A stretch of DNA of 64,000 nucleotides from Escherichia sp. E1V33 (GCF_004211955.1 NZ_RHJI01000012.1:62001-126000), one strand, 5' to 3'; shown: positions 27,926 to 44,062, counted from the stretch's first letter. The notes: generated by a model from the sequence alone, not told the origin. Program-made: numbers and translations.

Positions 27926-29428
27926 TTACGCTACGGCAGCTTTCGCCGCTTTATCAGCTGCATCGTCCTGAGTCATACGATGCAGTTTCGGCGCGGTCAG
28001 CAGCATCAGCACTGCAATAACAGCAGTAGCGACACCAATCTGTAAGAATACGCGGCCATAGACTTCCAGCGACATCAGCGGATCGGTTACGTTATCCGGT
28101 ACAGCCATCATACCCGCAACATAACCACCAATCAGGTTTGCACCGGCAGTGGTCAGGAACCAGCTACCCATAATAAAGCCCATCAGACGCTGTGGAACGA
28201 GCTGCGCAACCATTGCCAGACCCAGACCGGAGATCATCAGTTCACCGATACTCTGCAGGCCATAGCTTGCTACCAGCCAGCTCACAGACACGATACCAGC
28301 GTCAGACGCGAATTTCGCACCGAGCGGCAGAATCAGGAACGCACCAGAGCACATCACCATACCGATTGCAAACTTGGTTGGCATCGGCAGGGTATCGCCC
28401 ATCTTGTTATAGATAGCGGCCAGAATCGGGCTACCGATGATGATCCAGAACGGGTTCAGTGCCTGATATTGTTCAGGTTCTACGGCCAGGCCCAGAATGG
28501 AGTGCTCAACGTTACGGATTGCAAAGAAGTTCAGTGACGTTGGCATCTGGCTGTACAGCACGAAGAAGATGATTGCTTCGAGCATCAGGATGAAGGCAAC
28601 GATCATTTTACGACGCGCAGCACCTTTCATTGCAAAGGCTTCTTTACCGAAGATAATCACGATACCGAAGGCAACAACGCCCAGCGCCATACGCGCAACG
28701 TCCTGGTTGTGCAGCAGCCAGGTGGCAATCGCAATCAGCGCGACAACACCAATAATGGTTAACAGCAGATTGCGGTAGTTGATCGGCTCAAAGTCAGGTT
28801 TTGAACCGTACTGCTTAACCCAGCGTTGGCAGAAGGCGAAGTTAACGATGGTGATCAACAGACCAACTACGCTAAGGGCGAATGCGACGCTCCAGCCATA
28901 CTTAGCGGCTAACCACGGTGTTGCAATCATAGAGAAGAACGAACCGATGTTGACGGACATATAGTACATGGTAAATGCACCGTCCAGACGTGGATCGTTT
29001 TTCTCGTAGCAAGTTGACAGCAGTGAAGACGGGTTGGCTTTAAACAGGCCGTTACCGACCGCAATCGCCGCCATACCCATATAGACGATACCGGCATCGT
29101 GACCAGACCAGGCAACCAGCGCATAACCAATAGCCAGCACAATAGCACCAAGCATAATGACGCGTTTTGTACCCAGTACTTTATCGCCTAACCAACCACC
29201 AATAGCGACAAGACCATAAACCAGGGCGCTAAAGGAAGAGAAAAGTGTGATTGAATCCGCTTCAGACATACCCAGTTGTTTAACCAGGTAGACAGCCATA
29301 ATTCCTTGTAGGCCGTAATAACCAAAACGTTCCCATAACTCGATCGAGAAGATGAGATAGAACGCCTTCGGTTGTTTGAAAGCGTTCAAACTAACGCTTT
29401 CTGTTGGTTTTTGGTTTGCAGTGGACAC
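27926..29428 (-). CDS. dtpA: Dipeptide/tripeptide:H+ symporter DtpA (TppB)
   Basis: A 500-residue proton-dependent oligopeptide transporter (POT/PTR family) with 14 predicted helices. The E-x-x-E-R-F motif is present in the first helix ([19 protein letters not shown], about residues 30-48), and the second family signature lies around [17 protein letters not shown]. It imports di- and tripeptides and some beta-lactams. It is known to be OmpR-controlled; the 609 bp upstream gap must hold its promoter and regulatory sites. Confidence 0.97.
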   Translation of the reverse strand: MSTANQKPTESVSLNAFKQPKAFYLIFSIELWERFGYYGLQGIMAVYLVKQLGMSEADSITLFSSFSALVYGLVAIGGWLGDKVLGTKRVIMLGAIVLAIGYALVAWSGHDAGIVYMGMAAIAVGNGLFKANPSSLLSTCYEKNDPRLDGAFTMYYMSVNIGSFFSMIATPWLAAKYGWSVAFALSVVGLLITIVNFAFCQRWVKQYGSKPDFEPINYRNLLLTIIGVVALIAIATWLLHNQDVARMALGVVAFGIVIIFGKEAFAMKGAARRKMIVAFILMLEAIIFFVLYSQMPTSLNFFAIRNVEHSILGLAVEPEQYQALNPFWIIIGSPILAAIYNKMGDTLPMPTKFAIGMVMCSGAFLILPLGAKFASDAGIVSVSWLVASYGLQSIGELMISGLGLAMVAQLVPQRLMGFIMGSWFLTTAGANLIGGYVAGMMAVPDNVTDPLMSLEVYGRVFLQIGVATAVIAVLMLLTAPKLHRMTQDDAADKAAKAAVA

Positions 29429-29851
29429 TTTTACCTCTTTTTTTACATCCCATATTAACGGGGGTGCTTTCTCGCGTGATGTCTAATAAACATACGCGCA
29501 ATTGTTATAGTGGGAGGGGAAACGGCAGGTAATGTTCACTATCTTGCACTTTCAGACAAGTCCTTTGTAATAATCTGTTACATATAACTGGCATGGAGAA
29601 ATCATCGGCCCATTGAAATGTTATCCAGCGTTAAATTTTTCAAAAAACGTAACGGCAGATTTTTTCACTACCAGAAGAGGGGGGATACTGATATTTGGCG
29701 ATATGTTCTACTGTAAGGTGTTTTATGTAGTGAGATAGTCCATTATCTGAAAAATAGACAGTGTAATGTTTTGTAGGTTTCTGTCCTGGTTGAATCAATA
29801 CCTTGTCAAATTTAACTTAAACAGAGCAATATTTTTACATGTTGACATCAA

Positions 29852-29867
29852 GGTGATCTTGATCACG
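29852..29867. promoter_or_regulatory. CRP-like palindrome in the nth-dtpA gap
   Basis: GGTGATCTTGATCACG matches the CRP core TGTGATCTAGATCACA at 13 of 16 positions, with GTGA-N6-TCAC intact. It lies about 424 bp upstream of dtpA and is overlapped by a second symmetry ATCAAG-GTGAT-CTTGAT (29848-29864). Its target promoter is unclear. Confidence 0.6.
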
Positions 29868-29940
29868 AATAGATAGAAAATTTCGCTATTAAAAAAACAA
29901 TTAACCTGCATTTTTGGTTATTCACAAACGGATTGCCTGA

Positions 29941-29967
29941 CAATGATGCCGCGAGGCGGCATCATTG
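29941..29967. terminator. Hairpin downstream of nth
   Basis: CAATGATGCCGC (29941-29952), loop GAG, GCGGCATCATTG (29956-29967): a 12 bp perfect stem about 70 bp beyond the nth stop on the transcribed strand. There is no clean T run, so it may be a 3'-end stabiliser as much as a terminator. Confidence 0.65.
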
Positions 29968-30037
29968 ACGTTAACAAGATGTTTTATAAGAGGATGAAGA
30001 ATGGTTATGAATGGGATAACGATGTTACCCCTTTTCG

Positions 30038-30673
30038 TCAGATGTCAACTTTCTCTTTGTATTCACAAAGATCTTCAATAATGCAGGAACCACAGCGGGG
30101 CTTGCGGGCAATACAGGTGTAACGCCCGTGGAGGATTAACCAGTGGTGGCAATCAACTTTGAATTCTGCCGGAACCACTTTGAGCAATTTTTCTTCAACC
30201 TGTTCGACGTTTTTCCCCGGTGCAAATTGGGTGCGGTTGCAGACGCGGAAAATGTGTGTATCTACAGCAATGGTCGGCCAACCGAAAGCGGTATTTAATA
30301 CCACGTTTGCTGTTTTACGTCCTACACCGGGCAGGGCTTCCAGCGCAGCGCGATCTTCCGGAACTTCGCCGTTATGTTGTTCGAGTAAAATACGGCAGGT
30401 TTTGATGATATTTTCTGCTTTGCTGTTATATAGCCCAATGGTTTTGATATACGTTTTAACCCCATCGACGCCCAGTTCGAGCATTGCGGCAGGTGTATTC
30501 GCCACCGGGTAAAGCTTTGCCGTCGCCTTATTGACGCTGACATCGGTCGCCTGAGCGGAAAGCAGTACAGCAATCAGCAATTCAAAAGGTGAACTAAAAT
30601 TAAGCTCGGTTGTGGGATGAGGGTTGTTCTCACGCAGGCGAGTGAGGATCTCCAGTCGTTTTGCTTTGTTCAT
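30038..30673 (-). CDS. nth: Endonuclease III (DNA glycosylase/AP lyase) Nth
   Basis: A 211-residue base-excision-repair enzyme removing oxidised pyrimidines. The helix-hairpin-helix LPGVGRKTANVV includes the catalytic Lys120, and AVDTHIFRV holds Asp138. The C-terminal 4Fe-4S cluster is C-x6-C-x2-C-x5-C (CIARKPRCGSCIIEDLC). It overlaps the rsxE stop by one base and is the last gene of the rsx operon. Confidence 0.98.
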   Translation of the reverse strand: MNKAKRLEILTRLRENNPHPTTELNFSSPFELLIAVLLSAQATDVSVNKATAKLYPVANTPAAMLELGVDGVKTYIKTIGLYNSKAENIIKTCRILLEQHNGEVPEDRAALEALPGVGRKTANVVLNTAFGWPTIAVDTHIFRVCNRTQFAPGKNVEQVEEKLLKVVPAEFKVDCHHWLILHGRYTCIARKPRCGSCIIEDLCEYKEKVDI

Positions 30674-31368
30674 CAGACATTCCCTGTTTCACCGTTTGGC
30701 AACTCGCGCGTGGCGGCTGCTTCAGCACGGCGCTTTTTCATTCTTTCATCAATCAGGTATTTTCCCGCCAGCATCAAACCCAGACCAATGAATGCGCCTG
30801 GCGGTAACATTGCTAACAGGAAGGGAGAATCGGTGTGGAAGATCTCTACCCGCAATACTTTTGCCCAGCTACCTAACAACGCATCGGCACCGTCAAACAA
30901 TGTTCCGTTGCCGATGATTTCGCGTAGTGAACCCAGAACGAACATGGCGCAGGTTGCGCCCATGCCTATCGAAAAACCATCAAGTGCGGAGAGCGCCGGA
31001 CCTTTTTTGGCGGCGAAGGCTTCCGCACGGCCAACAACGATACAGTTAGTGACAATCAGTGGAATAAAAATCCCTAACGATTGATACAGGCCAAAGGCGT
31101 ATGCGTTAATCAGCATTTGTACGGCGCTGACCACCGAGGCGATGATCATCACGTAAATCGGGATTCGGATTTCGGCTGGCGTCCAGTGACGCAGCGTCGA
31201 GATAGTCAGGTTGGTGAGAGTCAACACCAGCGTCGTTGCAAGTCCTAACCCTAGTGCGTTGGTGGCAGTGGAAGTGACCGCCAGCAACGGACAGAGGCCG
31301 AGCAACTGGACCAGCGCGGAGTTGTTCTTCCATAACCCCTGAACAATAACGTCTTTAATTTCGCTCAC
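30673..31368 (-). CDS. rsxE: SoxR-reducing/Rnf-type electron transport complex subunit RsxE
   Basis: A 231-residue inner-membrane subunit with six hydrophobic helices, homologous to RnfE/NqrD. The conserved stretch [17 protein letters not shown] near residue 20 parallels that of its paralogue RsxA and contains the Cys thought to bind an intramembrane iron centre. It overlaps nth by one base and is 3 bp downstream of rsxG. The hydrophilic C-terminal tail is charged. Confidence 0.96.
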   Translation of the reverse strand: MSEIKDVIVQGLWKNNSALVQLLGLCPLLAVTSTATNALGLGLATTLVLTLTNLTISTLRHWTPAEIRIPIYVMIIASVVSAVQMLINAYAFGLYQSLGIFIPLIVTNCIVVGRAEAFAAKKGPALSALDGFSIGMGATCAMFVLGSLREIIGNGTLFDGADALLGSWAKVLRVEIFHTDSPFLLAMLPPGAFIGLGLMLAGKYLIDERMKKRRAEAAATRELPNGETGNV

Positions 31369-31371
31369 GGT

Positions 31372-31992
31372 TTATTCTCCACAGGCAGGAAGTTGAGAAA
31401 GTTGTGCTGGCAACGTTTGGGCATACAATCCGGCGCGTTTTACCGCGTTCACCACCGCGCGAGGCGTAATGGTCGCCCCGGTGAACTGGTCGAAATCACC
31501 ACCATCTTTCTTCACCGCCCAGTGAGCGTCATCCGCGCCGCTGATATTTTTACCCGCAAAATGGGTGATCCAGTCAGAAAGGCGCAGTTCGATTTTATCG
31601 CCAAGTCCCGGCGTTTCGTGATGCTCTGTCACGCGGGTGCCAAGTACCGTGCCGTTAAAATCGGCCCCAACCAACAGCTGAATCGCACCGGAATAACCAT
31701 CCGGCGCGGTTGCCTCCAGAACGGCAGCTACCGGTTTATCATCCTGTTTCGCGATGTAAATCCGATGCTCACCTTTTCCTAACTCAGGCGCAGTTACTAT
31801 ATAGCAACTTTGGGCCAGTGCGTTGTTATAGCGCTCGGCTGGTAACACCTGATCAAATAACGCTTTTTGTTGCAGGCTCGCCTGTTCAGCAATCGTGGTT
31901 TTGGTCATCTGGTTGATGGCAGCCGTTAAACCTGTTGAACCTGCGGCGAACAGCGCCAGCGTAATACCGTGTTTTCGGATAGTCTTCAGCAT
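31372..31992 (-). CDS. rsxG: Rsx/Rnf complex subunit RsxG (covalent FMN protein)
   Basis: A 206-residue protein with one N-terminal membrane anchor and a periplasmic FMN-binding domain. The motif for covalent flavin attachment, D-x-x-S/T-G-A-T, is [15 protein letters not shown] (about residues 169-183); the flavin is linked to the Thr. It also has the ETPGLGDKI segment of RnfG/NqrC. It lies in the operon between rsxD and rsxE. Confidence 0.96.
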   Translation of the reverse strand: MLKTIRKHGITLALFAAGSTGLTAAINQMTKTTIAEQASLQQKALFDQVLPAERYNNALAQSCYIVTAPELGKGEHRIYIAKQDDKPVAAVLEATAPDGYSGAIQLLVGADFNGTVLGTRVTEHHETPGLGDKIELRLSDWITHFAGKNISGADDAHWAVKKDGGDFDQFTGATITPRAVVNAVKRAGLYAQTLPAQLSQLPACGE

Positions 31993-31995
31993 GGT

Positions 31996-33054
31996 TTATC
32001 CTTTGCGATGGCCGTAAACGCGCGGACGCGTGTAGTAATCGATCAGAGGAACCGTGATGTTAGCCAGCAGGACAGCAAAGGCCACGCCGTCAGGATAACC
32101 GCCGAAACTGCGGATCAGCCAGACTAATAAGCCCGCCAGCGCACCGAAAATCAGACGACCACGATTGGTGGTAGACGCGGTGACTGGATCGGTCAGAATA
32201 AAAAATGCGCCGAGCATGGTCGCGCCAGACAGCAGATGAATCTGCGGTGAAGCTAGTGTTTCTGGGGAAAACAACCAACCCAGCGTTGCGCACAGGGCCA
32301 GTGTCACTAAGAAACTGACGGGAATATGCCAACGAATCGCTTTCTGCCATAGCAGCCACACGCCACCAACCAGCCAGGCGAGGTTTACCCATTGCCAGCC
32401 AGCGCCCGCGAGAACACCACTGTAGATTGGATACTGCATAATCTGCTCAACCGAATGGCCAGCGCGTACAGATGTTTTGAACGTATCCAGCGGTGTCGCC
32501 TGGCTAATGCCATCGATACCTAAGCGAAGTGTGTTCATATCACCACCATTGGCGGTATGACCGCTGAAGATAACCTGTACAGCGTCAATGAATCCAGGAA
32601 TGTTGACTGCAATTTCATGCGGCGGCAACCAGCTGGTCATCTGCACCGGGAAGGAGATCAGTAAGACCACATAACCAATCATTGCCGGGTTAAACGGATT
32701 TTGCCCCAGACCGCCATACAGCTGTTTAGCGATGATTACGGCAAACACAGTGCCGAGTACCACCATCCACCAAGGTGCGAGAGGCGGAATACTTACCGCC
32801 AGTAATAAGCCCGTTAGCAATGCTGAGTTATCTTTTAAGGTTGCAGCTACAGATTGCTTGCGCAGTTTGAGTACGAGGGCTTCGGCTAAGAGTGCACTGA
32901 CCGAGGCCAACAGAATTTGAACAAGAGTACCCCAGCCAAAAAACCACAGTTGCGCAGCGATACCTGGGACGGTTGCAACCAGCACCAGCAGCATTATGCG
33001 CGATGTCTGGCGCTGGTTATGGGTATAAGGGGAGCTAGCTATTCTGAATACCAT
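31996..33054 (-). CDS. rsxD: Rsx/Rnf complex subunit RsxD
   Basis: A 352-residue polytopic inner-membrane subunit, homologous to RnfD/NqrB. The flavinylation-type motif S/T-x-A-T is seen in [13 protein letters not shown] (about residues 175-190), and ten or so hydrophobic segments are present. Its ATG follows the rsxC stop immediately (33054/33055), so translation is probably coupled. Confidence 0.96.
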   Translation of the reverse strand: MVFRIASSPYTHNQRQTSRIMLLVLVATVPGIAAQLWFFGWGTLVQILLASVSALLAEALVLKLRKQSVAATLKDNSALLTGLLLAVSIPPLAPWWMVVLGTVFAVIIAKQLYGGLGQNPFNPAMIGYVVLLISFPVQMTSWLPPHEIAVNIPGFIDAVQVIFSGHTANGGDMNTLRLGIDGISQATPLDTFKTSVRAGHSVEQIMQYPIYSGVLAGAGWQWVNLAWLVGGVWLLWQKAIRWHIPVSFLVTLALCATLGWLFSPETLASPQIHLLSGATMLGAFFILTDPVTASTTNRGRLIFGALAGLLVWLIRSFGGYPDGVAFAVLLANITVPLIDYYTRPRVYGHRKG

Positions 33055-35751
<2,697 letters not shown>

Positions 35752-35752
<1 letters not shown>

Positions 35753-36333
35753 TACAACTTCACCAAACCACTAAAGCCCATAAAGGCCAGAGACATAAGA
35801 CCTGCGGTAATCAGCGCAATGGCATTACCACGAAAAGGTGCCGGGACATCAGCCACAGCAAGGCGCTCGCGGATGGCTGCGAAAAGCACCATCACCAACG
35901 AGAAGCCGACAGCTGCGGAAAAACCGTACAGCGCCGACTGCAAGAAATTATGCCCGAGATTAATATTCAGCAACGCGACGCCAAGCACCGCACAGTTGGT
36001 GGTAATAAGCGGCAGAAAAATCCCCAGCAGACGATAAAGCACCGGGCTGGTTTTACGCACCACCATCTCGGTGAACTGCACCACTACAGCGATCACTAAA
36101 ATAAACGCTAACGTGCGCAGGTAAATCAGATTGAGTGGAATCAAGATCCACGTGTCGATAAGCCAGGCGCAGATTGACGCCAGCGTCATCACAAATGTTG
36201 TTGCCAGCCCCATCCCCATTGCAGTTTCCAGCTTTTTGGAAACACCCATAAACGGACAGAGGCCCAGAAACTTAACCAGTACAAAGTTATTGACCAGTAC
36301 AGTTCCGACAAACAGTAACAGGTAGTCAGTCAT
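35752..36333 (-). CDS. rsxA: Rsx/Rnf complex subunit RsxA
   Basis: A 193-residue inner-membrane protein with six helices, homologous to RnfA/NqrE and paralogous to Rsx[21 protein letters not shown] (about 19-38) and the matching NCAVLGVAL segment contain the cysteines proposed to hold an intramembrane Fe-S centre. It is the first gene of rsxABCDGE-nth. The operon promoter should lie in the short 36334-36409 gap. Confidence 0.97.
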
Positions 36334-36409
36334 TTTTCGGCCTGAAATAAAAAAGCCGCCTATTATCCGTTAATCCAGAGCAGGCGACAACAGGTTAACT
36401 GTAAGGTTA

Positions 36410-36850
36410 TTACGGATTCACAAACGTCGCTTTGACCCGCGACGAGCGTTTGAAATAGGGGACTATCAATGCGGTTGCCAGCAAAGTAAACAACAACTGG
36501 CGCACGGCTACGCCATCTTCAACGGGCGAAAAAGCGAAGGCTTTAACCGCCAGTAATACGGAGATCAGTAGCCAGATAATATAGTGTTTCGGAACACAAC
36601 GCCGACGTTTAAAGAAAGCGATGGTCAACCACAAAGTGTAATACCACATGGCGATGGCGGTAATAAAAGAAACGCCCCATAAGATTTGCGTTGTAAGCGC
36701 TTTTTCGCCGAGCGTTTTAAATGTTTGAGGAGAAGATAACGCTGCGGTATACAGTAACAGCGCCAGCGTCGTACTCAATAGAGCGACTAACAGCCAGGCC
36801 AAAGGGCCAAGCAACCAGCCTCCAATACGTTGTGGCGTTGTGGTGGTCAT
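36410..36850 (-). CDS. ydgK: DUF2569 inner-membrane protein YdgK
   Basis: A 146-residue membrane protein with four hydrophobic segments (about 13-34, 50-72, 84-105, 112-133), DUF2569 family, function unknown. The start MTTTTPQRIGGWLL has a GGAGAACC site ahead; an in-frame ATG 11 codons upstream adds a poor N-terminus and was not used. It lies between cnu and rsxA on the same strand and may feed transcription into rsxA. Confidence 0.85.
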   Translation of the reverse strand: MTTTTPQRIGGWLLGPLAWLLVALLSTTLALLLYTAALSSPQTFKTLGEKALTTQILWGVSFITAIAMWYYTLWLTIAFFKRRRCVPKHYIIWLLISVLLAVKAFAFSPVEDGVAVRQLLFTLLATALIVPYFKRSSRVKATFVNP

Positions 36851-36936
36851 AGGTTCTCCAGAATAGCGACAGCAAACAGGCAAATCTAATTTTAGGGGCG
36901 TTATTATAAGGCTTTTATAATCGATCGCTACTTTCT

Positions 36937-37152
36937 TTATTGAACATAGTGCCAGACGGACTTCGGTACCTGACCCAGGTCAAACAAACGCCCGCCAGAC
37001 ACCAGCTCTGCGCGACGGTGATCGGCGGCGCGATACATGTTGATAAGGTCCTGATCGTCCGTCAGTGTGTAATTAAGATGATCGTAGAGTTTTTCCAGGC
37101 TTTCGAGTGAACTGATTTTGCGAAATTTTAATAAGTAGTCCTGAACAGTCAT
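36937..37152 (-). CDS. cnu: Hha/YmoA-family nucleoid modulator Cnu (YdgT)
   Basis: A 71-residue small acidic helical protein, [20 protein letters not shown] onward, of the Hha/YmoA family. It binds H-NS and StpA and modulates silencing, and was isolated as an oriC-binding protein. It is followed on the same strand by ydgK. The leader carries an inverted repeat TACCA-AAG-TGGTA (37175-37187). The 272 bp between cnu and blr shows no other gene. Confidence 0.95.
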   Translation of the reverse strand: MTVQDYLLKFRKISSLESLEKLYDHLNYTLTDDQDLINMYRAADHRRAELVSGGRLFDLGQVPKSVWHYVQ

Positions 37153-37424
37153 AAAAGGCCCATAAAATAATTAATACCAAAGTGGTAGGTATTATATGTA
37201 ATGATAAAACTTCACCAAAAGTGAACGCTTATGTAATAACAATAATAAGAATGCGCTGATGGTAAATATTCAGGGATGAAATACTGTCATGAAAAGAGTA
37301 ACGCGCTTTACTATCCCAGCCAATCGCCAACAACACACTACAAGATAATAAATTCCTGGTTTAATACCCGACAAGTTAAAACATGCATCCGGACGGGCTG
37401 CATGTTGGTCTGCAAGTGCAGGTA

Positions 37425-37550
37425 TTACTTATGTTGTACCGGTGCACTCTGTTCTGGCGGCTGGTAGTTGTCAATGTGACTCGCCACGCCAAGAAGAATG
37501 ACTGAAACGACAAGAACGATCCAACCTGTTAATTCAATAAGACGATTCAT
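37425..37550 (-). CDS. blr: Small divisome-associated membrane protein Blr
   Basis: A 41-residue protein, MNRLIELTGWIVLVVSVILL followed by GVASHIDNYQPPEQ and a short basic end. One membrane helix (about residues 6-24) is followed by a periplasmic proline/glutamine-rich tail. It matches the E. coli beta-lactam-resistance protein Blr, which interacts with division proteins and supports cell division at low osmolarity. It lies alone between cnu and the divergent ydgJ. Confidence 0.93.
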   Translation of the reverse strand: MNRLIELTGWIVLVVSVILLGVASHIDNYQPPEQSAPVQHK

Positions 37551-37792
37551 TACTGCCCACATCTATGTTGAGTGATCCATTAACTTCAGGGGGTAAATGT
37601 TACTTAGCAATAATTGCTCCAGCAAGATTTTTGCTGAGCTTTTTGCGATGTTTATCTTTTGTCATTAGAAAATTCGCCATTTTTTTGACTTAAGTTAAAT
37701 AACATCCCTTATTGCGGGCAGGTTATTAAACTGTTGAGAGAGGGTAAAGGATAGTGTCAAATAGCGATCGTACTTCTCTGAGAGGCAATGAC

Positions 37793-38833
37793 ATGAGCGA
37801 CAACATCCGTGTTGGGTTGATTGGGTATGGTTATGCGAGCAAAACCTTCCATGCGCCCCTGATTGCGGGCACGCCCGGACTAGAACTGGCAGTAATTTCC
37901 AGCAGTGACGAAACAAAAGTCAAGGCCGACTGGCCAACAGTGACGGTTGTCTCTGAACCAAAGCATCTTTTTAATGATCCCAACATAGACTTGATTGTCA
38001 TTCCCACACCAAACGATACCCATTTCCCGTTGGCCAGGGCGGCGCTTGAAGCAGGTAAACATGTGGTTGTCGACAAGCCTTTTACCGTGACACTGTCACA
38101 AGCTCGAGAACTGGATGCGTTGGCAAAAAGTCTGGGGCGCGTATTGTCAGTGTTTCATAATCGTCGCTGGGATAGCGATTTTCTGACACTAAAAGGTTTA
38201 CTCGCGGAAGGCTCGCTGGGTGAAGTTGCGTACTTTGAGTCTCATTTCGACCGCTTCCGACTGCAGGTGCGCGATCGCTGGCGTGAACAGGGCGGCCCTG
38301 GCAGCGGTATCTGGTACGATTTGGCACCGCATCTGCTCGATCAAGCTATTACGCTTTTTGGCTTACCCGTCAGTATGACGGTGGATTTAGCACAGTTGCG
38401 CCCGGGTGCGCAGTCAACTGATTATTTCCACGCCATTTTGTCCTACCCACAGCGGCGGGTTATTTTACACGGCACCATGCTGGCGGCAGCTGAGTCAGCA
38501 CGTTATATCGTGCATGGCTCCCGTGGCAGCTATGTTAAATATGGCCTCGATCCACAGGAAGAGCGGTTGAAAAATGGTGAGCGTCTGCCGCAGGAAGACT
38601 GGGGCTACGATATGCGTGACGGTGTTCTGACCCGCGTTGAAGGCGAGGAACGTGTTGAAGAAACGCTGTTGACCGTGCCGGGGAATTATCCGGCGTACTA
38701 CGCGGCCATTCGCGATGCGTTGAATGGCGACGGTGAAAACCCGGTGCCAGCAAGTCAGGCCATTCAGGTGATGGAACTGATTGAGCTTGGCATCGAATCC
38801 GCCAAACATCGCTCGACTTTGTGCCTTGCGTGA
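37793..38833 (+). CDS. ydgJ: Gfo/Idh/MocA-family oxidoreductase YdgJ
   Basis: A 346-residue NAD(P)-dependent oxidoreductase. The N-terminal Rossmann fold shows VGLIGYGYASKTFHAPLI (residues 6-23), and VVDKPFTVTLSQA contains the family E/D-K-P motif with the catalytic Lys. FHNRRWDSDF opens the C-terminal domain. The substrate, probably a sugar or cyclitol derivative, is unknown. The start at 37793 (AGAGGCAATGAC ahead) gives the usual length; the upstream in-frame ATG was rejected. Confidence 0.92.
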   Translation: MSDNIRVGLIGYGYASKTFHAPLIAGTPGLELAVISSSDETKVKADWPTVTVVSEPKHLFNDPNIDLIVIPTPNDTHFPLARAALEAGKHVVVDKPFTVTLSQARELDALAKSLGRVLSVFHNRRWDSDFLTLKGLLAEGSLGEVAYFESHFDRFRLQVRDRWREQGGPGSGIWYDLAPHLLDQAITLFGLPVSMTVDLAQLRPGAQSTDYFHAILSYPQRRVILHGTMLAAAESARYIVHGSRGSYVKYGLDPQEERLKNGERLPQEDWGYDMRDGVLTRVEGEERVEETLLTVPGNYPAYYAAIRDALNGDGENPVPASQAIQVMELIELGIESAKHRSTLCLA

Positions 38834-38838
38834 AAAGG

Positions 38839-38861
38839 GGATGGTGCAATTAGCACCATCC
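38839..38861. terminator. Bidirectional hairpin between ydgJ and add
   Basis: GGATGGTGC (38839-38847), loop AATTA, GCACCATCC (38853-38861): a 9 bp perfect stem between convergent stops, followed on the plus strand by ATTTCTGTT and on the minus strand by CCTTTTC. Confidence 0.75.
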
Positions 38862-38868
38862 ATTTCTG

Positions 38869-39870
38869 TTACTTCGCGGCGACTTTTTCTCGCAGTGCGC
38901 GTTTTTCCTCTGCACTGAGGAAAGCCATTTCCAGACCATTAATCTGCGCCTGGCGGATTTGCTCGCGGGATAACCCAGCAGCCGGCGCGGCAACGGTATA
39001 TTCGTGAATGATATCCACTCCCTGTACGCCGGGATCGTCAGTGTTAATGCTGGCGCGAATGCCATGCTCAAGGAACGTTTTCAGCGGATGTGCAGCCAGC
39101 TCTGCCACGGTGCTGGTCTGAATATTGGAGGTCAGACAGGATTCTATGCCAATTTGTTGCTCGGCGAGGAAATCCATCAGCGCCCGATCTTCAATGGCTT
39201 TTACGCCATGCCCAATGCGTTCAGCTCCCAGTTCACGAATGGCTTGCCAGATACTTTCTGGCCCGGCAGCTTCGCCTGCATGGACGGTAATATGCCAGCC
39301 CGCATCACGCGCGCGGTTGAAGTGAGAAAGGAACAGACTTCCTGGGAAACCAAGTTCATCACCGGCTAAATCAAGTGCGGTAATCTGGTCACGGTGGGCT
39401 AAAAAGGCCTCCAGCTCTTGCTGACAGGCGGCTTCGCCAAAGGTCCGGCTCATAATGCCGATAAGCTTCGCCTGCACACCAAAGGTGCGGCAACCTTCAC
39501 GGACGCCATCAATAACGGCTTCGACAACACCCGCCACAGGCAGCTGATGTGCCATTGCCATGTAGCCTGGTGAAAAACGCAGCTCGACATAGTGCAGGCC
39601 GTTACGGGCAGCATCTTCAATGTTTTCAAATGCCACACGGCGGCAGGCATCAAGAGAGGCGAGAACTTTAACGCCCCAGTCAAGTTTAGTCAGAAAACTC
39701 ACCAGATCGGGTTCATTGGCAATGACCTGAACGTGGGGGATTAGCGTTTCCAGGGATTGCGCAGGAAGCGAGATATTATACTGGCGGCCAAGTTCAAGGA
39801 TGGTTTGGGGACGAATGTTGCCATCAAGGTGGCGATGGATATCAGTTAATGGCAGGGTGGTATCAATCAT
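38869..39870 (-). CDS. add: Adenosine deaminase Add
   Basis: A 333-residue Zn2+ hydrolase converting adenosine and deoxyadenosine to inosine forms. Metal/catalytic residues are visible in order: [10 protein letters not shown] (His12, His14), TVHAGEA (His and catalytic Glu region), HG in RIGHGVKAI, and INTDDPG (paired Asp). It supplies hypoxanthine precursors, linking to PunC and PurR encoded 35 kb to the left. Confidence 0.98.
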   Translation of the reverse strand: MIDTTLPLTDIHRHLDGNIRPQTILELGRQYNISLPAQSLETLIPHVQVIANEPDLVSFLTKLDWGVKVLASLDACRRVAFENIEDAARNGLHYVELRFSPGYMAMAHQLPVAGVVEAVIDGVREGCRTFGVQAKLIGIMSRTFGEAACQQELEAFLAHRDQITALDLAGDELGFPGSLFLSHFNRARDAGWHITVHAGEAAGPESIWQAIRELGAERIGHGVKAIEDRALMDFLAEQQIGIESCLTSNIQTSTVAELAAHPLKTFLEHGIRASINTDDPGVQGVDIIHEYTVAAPAAGLSREQIRQAQINGLEMAFLSAEEKRALREKVAAK

Positions 39871-39973
39871 GGTCGCACTCTTTTTCTGGATATAAAAGTG
39901 CGCACCATTATAAAAACAAAGCAGGGTAAAAATCTACGATTGCGCAACGATTATTTACGTTGCGCAATCGCAA

Positions 39974-41146
39974 TTAGCGTACAGCCCGGATGGCGTTAAT
40001 TAATCCAGCGACACCTTTTTCTAGTTTCGAACGAGGGCATCCGGCATTGAGTCGAACAAAGCCACGGCCTTCTTCACCGTAGGTATATCCCGGCATGATT
40101 GCCACTTTTTCTTGTTCAATCAGGACTTTTTGCAACGCGTTGTCATCAATGTTCAACGGACGTAAATCGAGCCATGCGAGATAAGTGGATTGGGGGATTT
40201 GCCAGTTGAGTTCCGGGAACGCGGCGTTCATCGTATCTGCGATATACGTCAGGTTAGCCTTCAGATAGTCGCGTAAGGCATCAAGCCACGGTGCGCCTTG
40301 CTGATAGGCGGCGATATGAGCGGTTAACGCCAGTACCGAAGGGGAGGAAAGCCCATCACGGCCTTTCAGGGCCGATAAATACGCTTCCCGGCTGTCGTTA
40401 TTTTCAATAATCCCGTAAGCCCCGGTCAGGGCCGGAATATTGAAACTTTTCGAACCAGAAGTCAGTAGCGCCCAGTCGCCGCGAGCTACATTGCTCCAGG
40501 GGATATGCGGTTGCTCACCCCATACCATATCCATATGGATTTCATCGGAGATAACGCGCACACCATAGCGTTCGCACAGGTCAGCCATTGTCTCCAGTTC
40601 ATCGCAAGTCCAGACTTTACCGGTAGGATTTTGAGGGCTACACAGGAGCATAATTTTACACTCCGGTTTCGCCAACACGGCTTCCAGCTTGCCCATATCG
40701 CAAAACCAGCCGTCAGCCTGCTTCTCTAAAGCAACGGGCATTACTGTGCGCTGGTTACCTTCAATGGCTTTGTAAAATGCGTCGTAGGCCGGGGTGTGGA
40801 TCACCACACCTTCACCGACAGCGGACCACTGACGAATCAGTTCCGAGACCATATAGATAACGGAAGGGCCATACACCACCGACTGCGTATCAATGGCGGT
40901 GTAATGCTGGGTAGAAAACCAGTGGGCAATAGCCGCAAGAAATTCATCGTTTTTCCAGCGGCTGTAGCCAAACACGCCGTGCATCAGACGCTGATTCAGC
41001 GCCTCGATAATGCAGGGGGCAGTGGCAAAATCCATGTCTGAAATCGTGAACGGTAACAGGTCAGCAGTGCCGAAACGGTCAGCGACATAATCCCACTGCG
41101 TACACCATGTGCCATGACGATCCACGACCTTCGAAAAATCGAACAT
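39974..41146 (-). CDS. malY: Cystathionine beta-lyase / MalT modulator MalY
   Basis: A 390-residue PLP-dependent C-S lyase of aminotransferase fold type I. The PLP lysine is in LTSGSKSFNIPALTGAYG (about residue 233), and DEIHMDMVW carries the Asp that contacts the pyridine nitrogen. It cleaves cystathionine and, independently of catalysis, binds and inactivates the maltose activator MalT. It follows malX by 9 bp. Confidence 0.98.
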   Translation of the reverse strand: MFDFSKVVDRHGTWCTQWDYVADRFGTADLLPFTISDMDFATAPCIIEALNQRLMHGVFGYSRWKNDEFLAAIAHWFSTQHYTAIDTQSVVYGPSVIYMVSELIRQWSAVGEGVVIHTPAYDAFYKAIEGNQRTVMPVALEKQADGWFCDMGKLEAVLAKPECKIMLLCSPQNPTGKVWTCDELETMADLCERYGVRVISDEIHMDMVWGEQPHIPWSNVARGDWALLTSGSKSFNIPALTGAYGIIENNDSREAYLSALKGRDGLSSPSVLALTAHIAAYQQGAPWLDALRDYLKANLTYIADTMNAAFPELNWQIPQSTYLAWLDLRPLNIDDNALQKVLIEQEKVAIMPGYTYGEEGRGFVRLNAGCPRSKLEKGVAGLINAIRAVR

Positions 41147-41155
41147 ATCTTATCC

Positions 41156-43951
<2,796 letters not shown>

Positions 43952-44062
43952 TCCTCTCTTTATCTGCTATACCTGGTAGTGTCCTTTCCTCAAGGTTAAT
44001 GATAAAAAATGTGGCACACAGGCGGTGCCTTTTATTTTTACTGAAGTTCACAGGAGGTTTAT

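Larger units (their letters stand above)
29429..30037. other. Gene-free nth-dtpA gap (609 bp)
   Basis: The longest stretch without a gene in the window, between two genes on the same strand. It is AT-rich and shows no credible ORF. It holds a CRP-like palindrome (29852-29867), a TTGACA (29842-29847) next to it, and a 12 bp stem hairpin near nth (29941-29967). It presumably contains the dtpA promoter and the end of the rsx-nth transcript. Confidence 0.6.

Noticed and set aside
37276..37467. 63-codon frame between cnu and ydgJ
   Set aside because: Overlaps the 3' end of the real small gene blr on the opposite strand and has no ribosome site.
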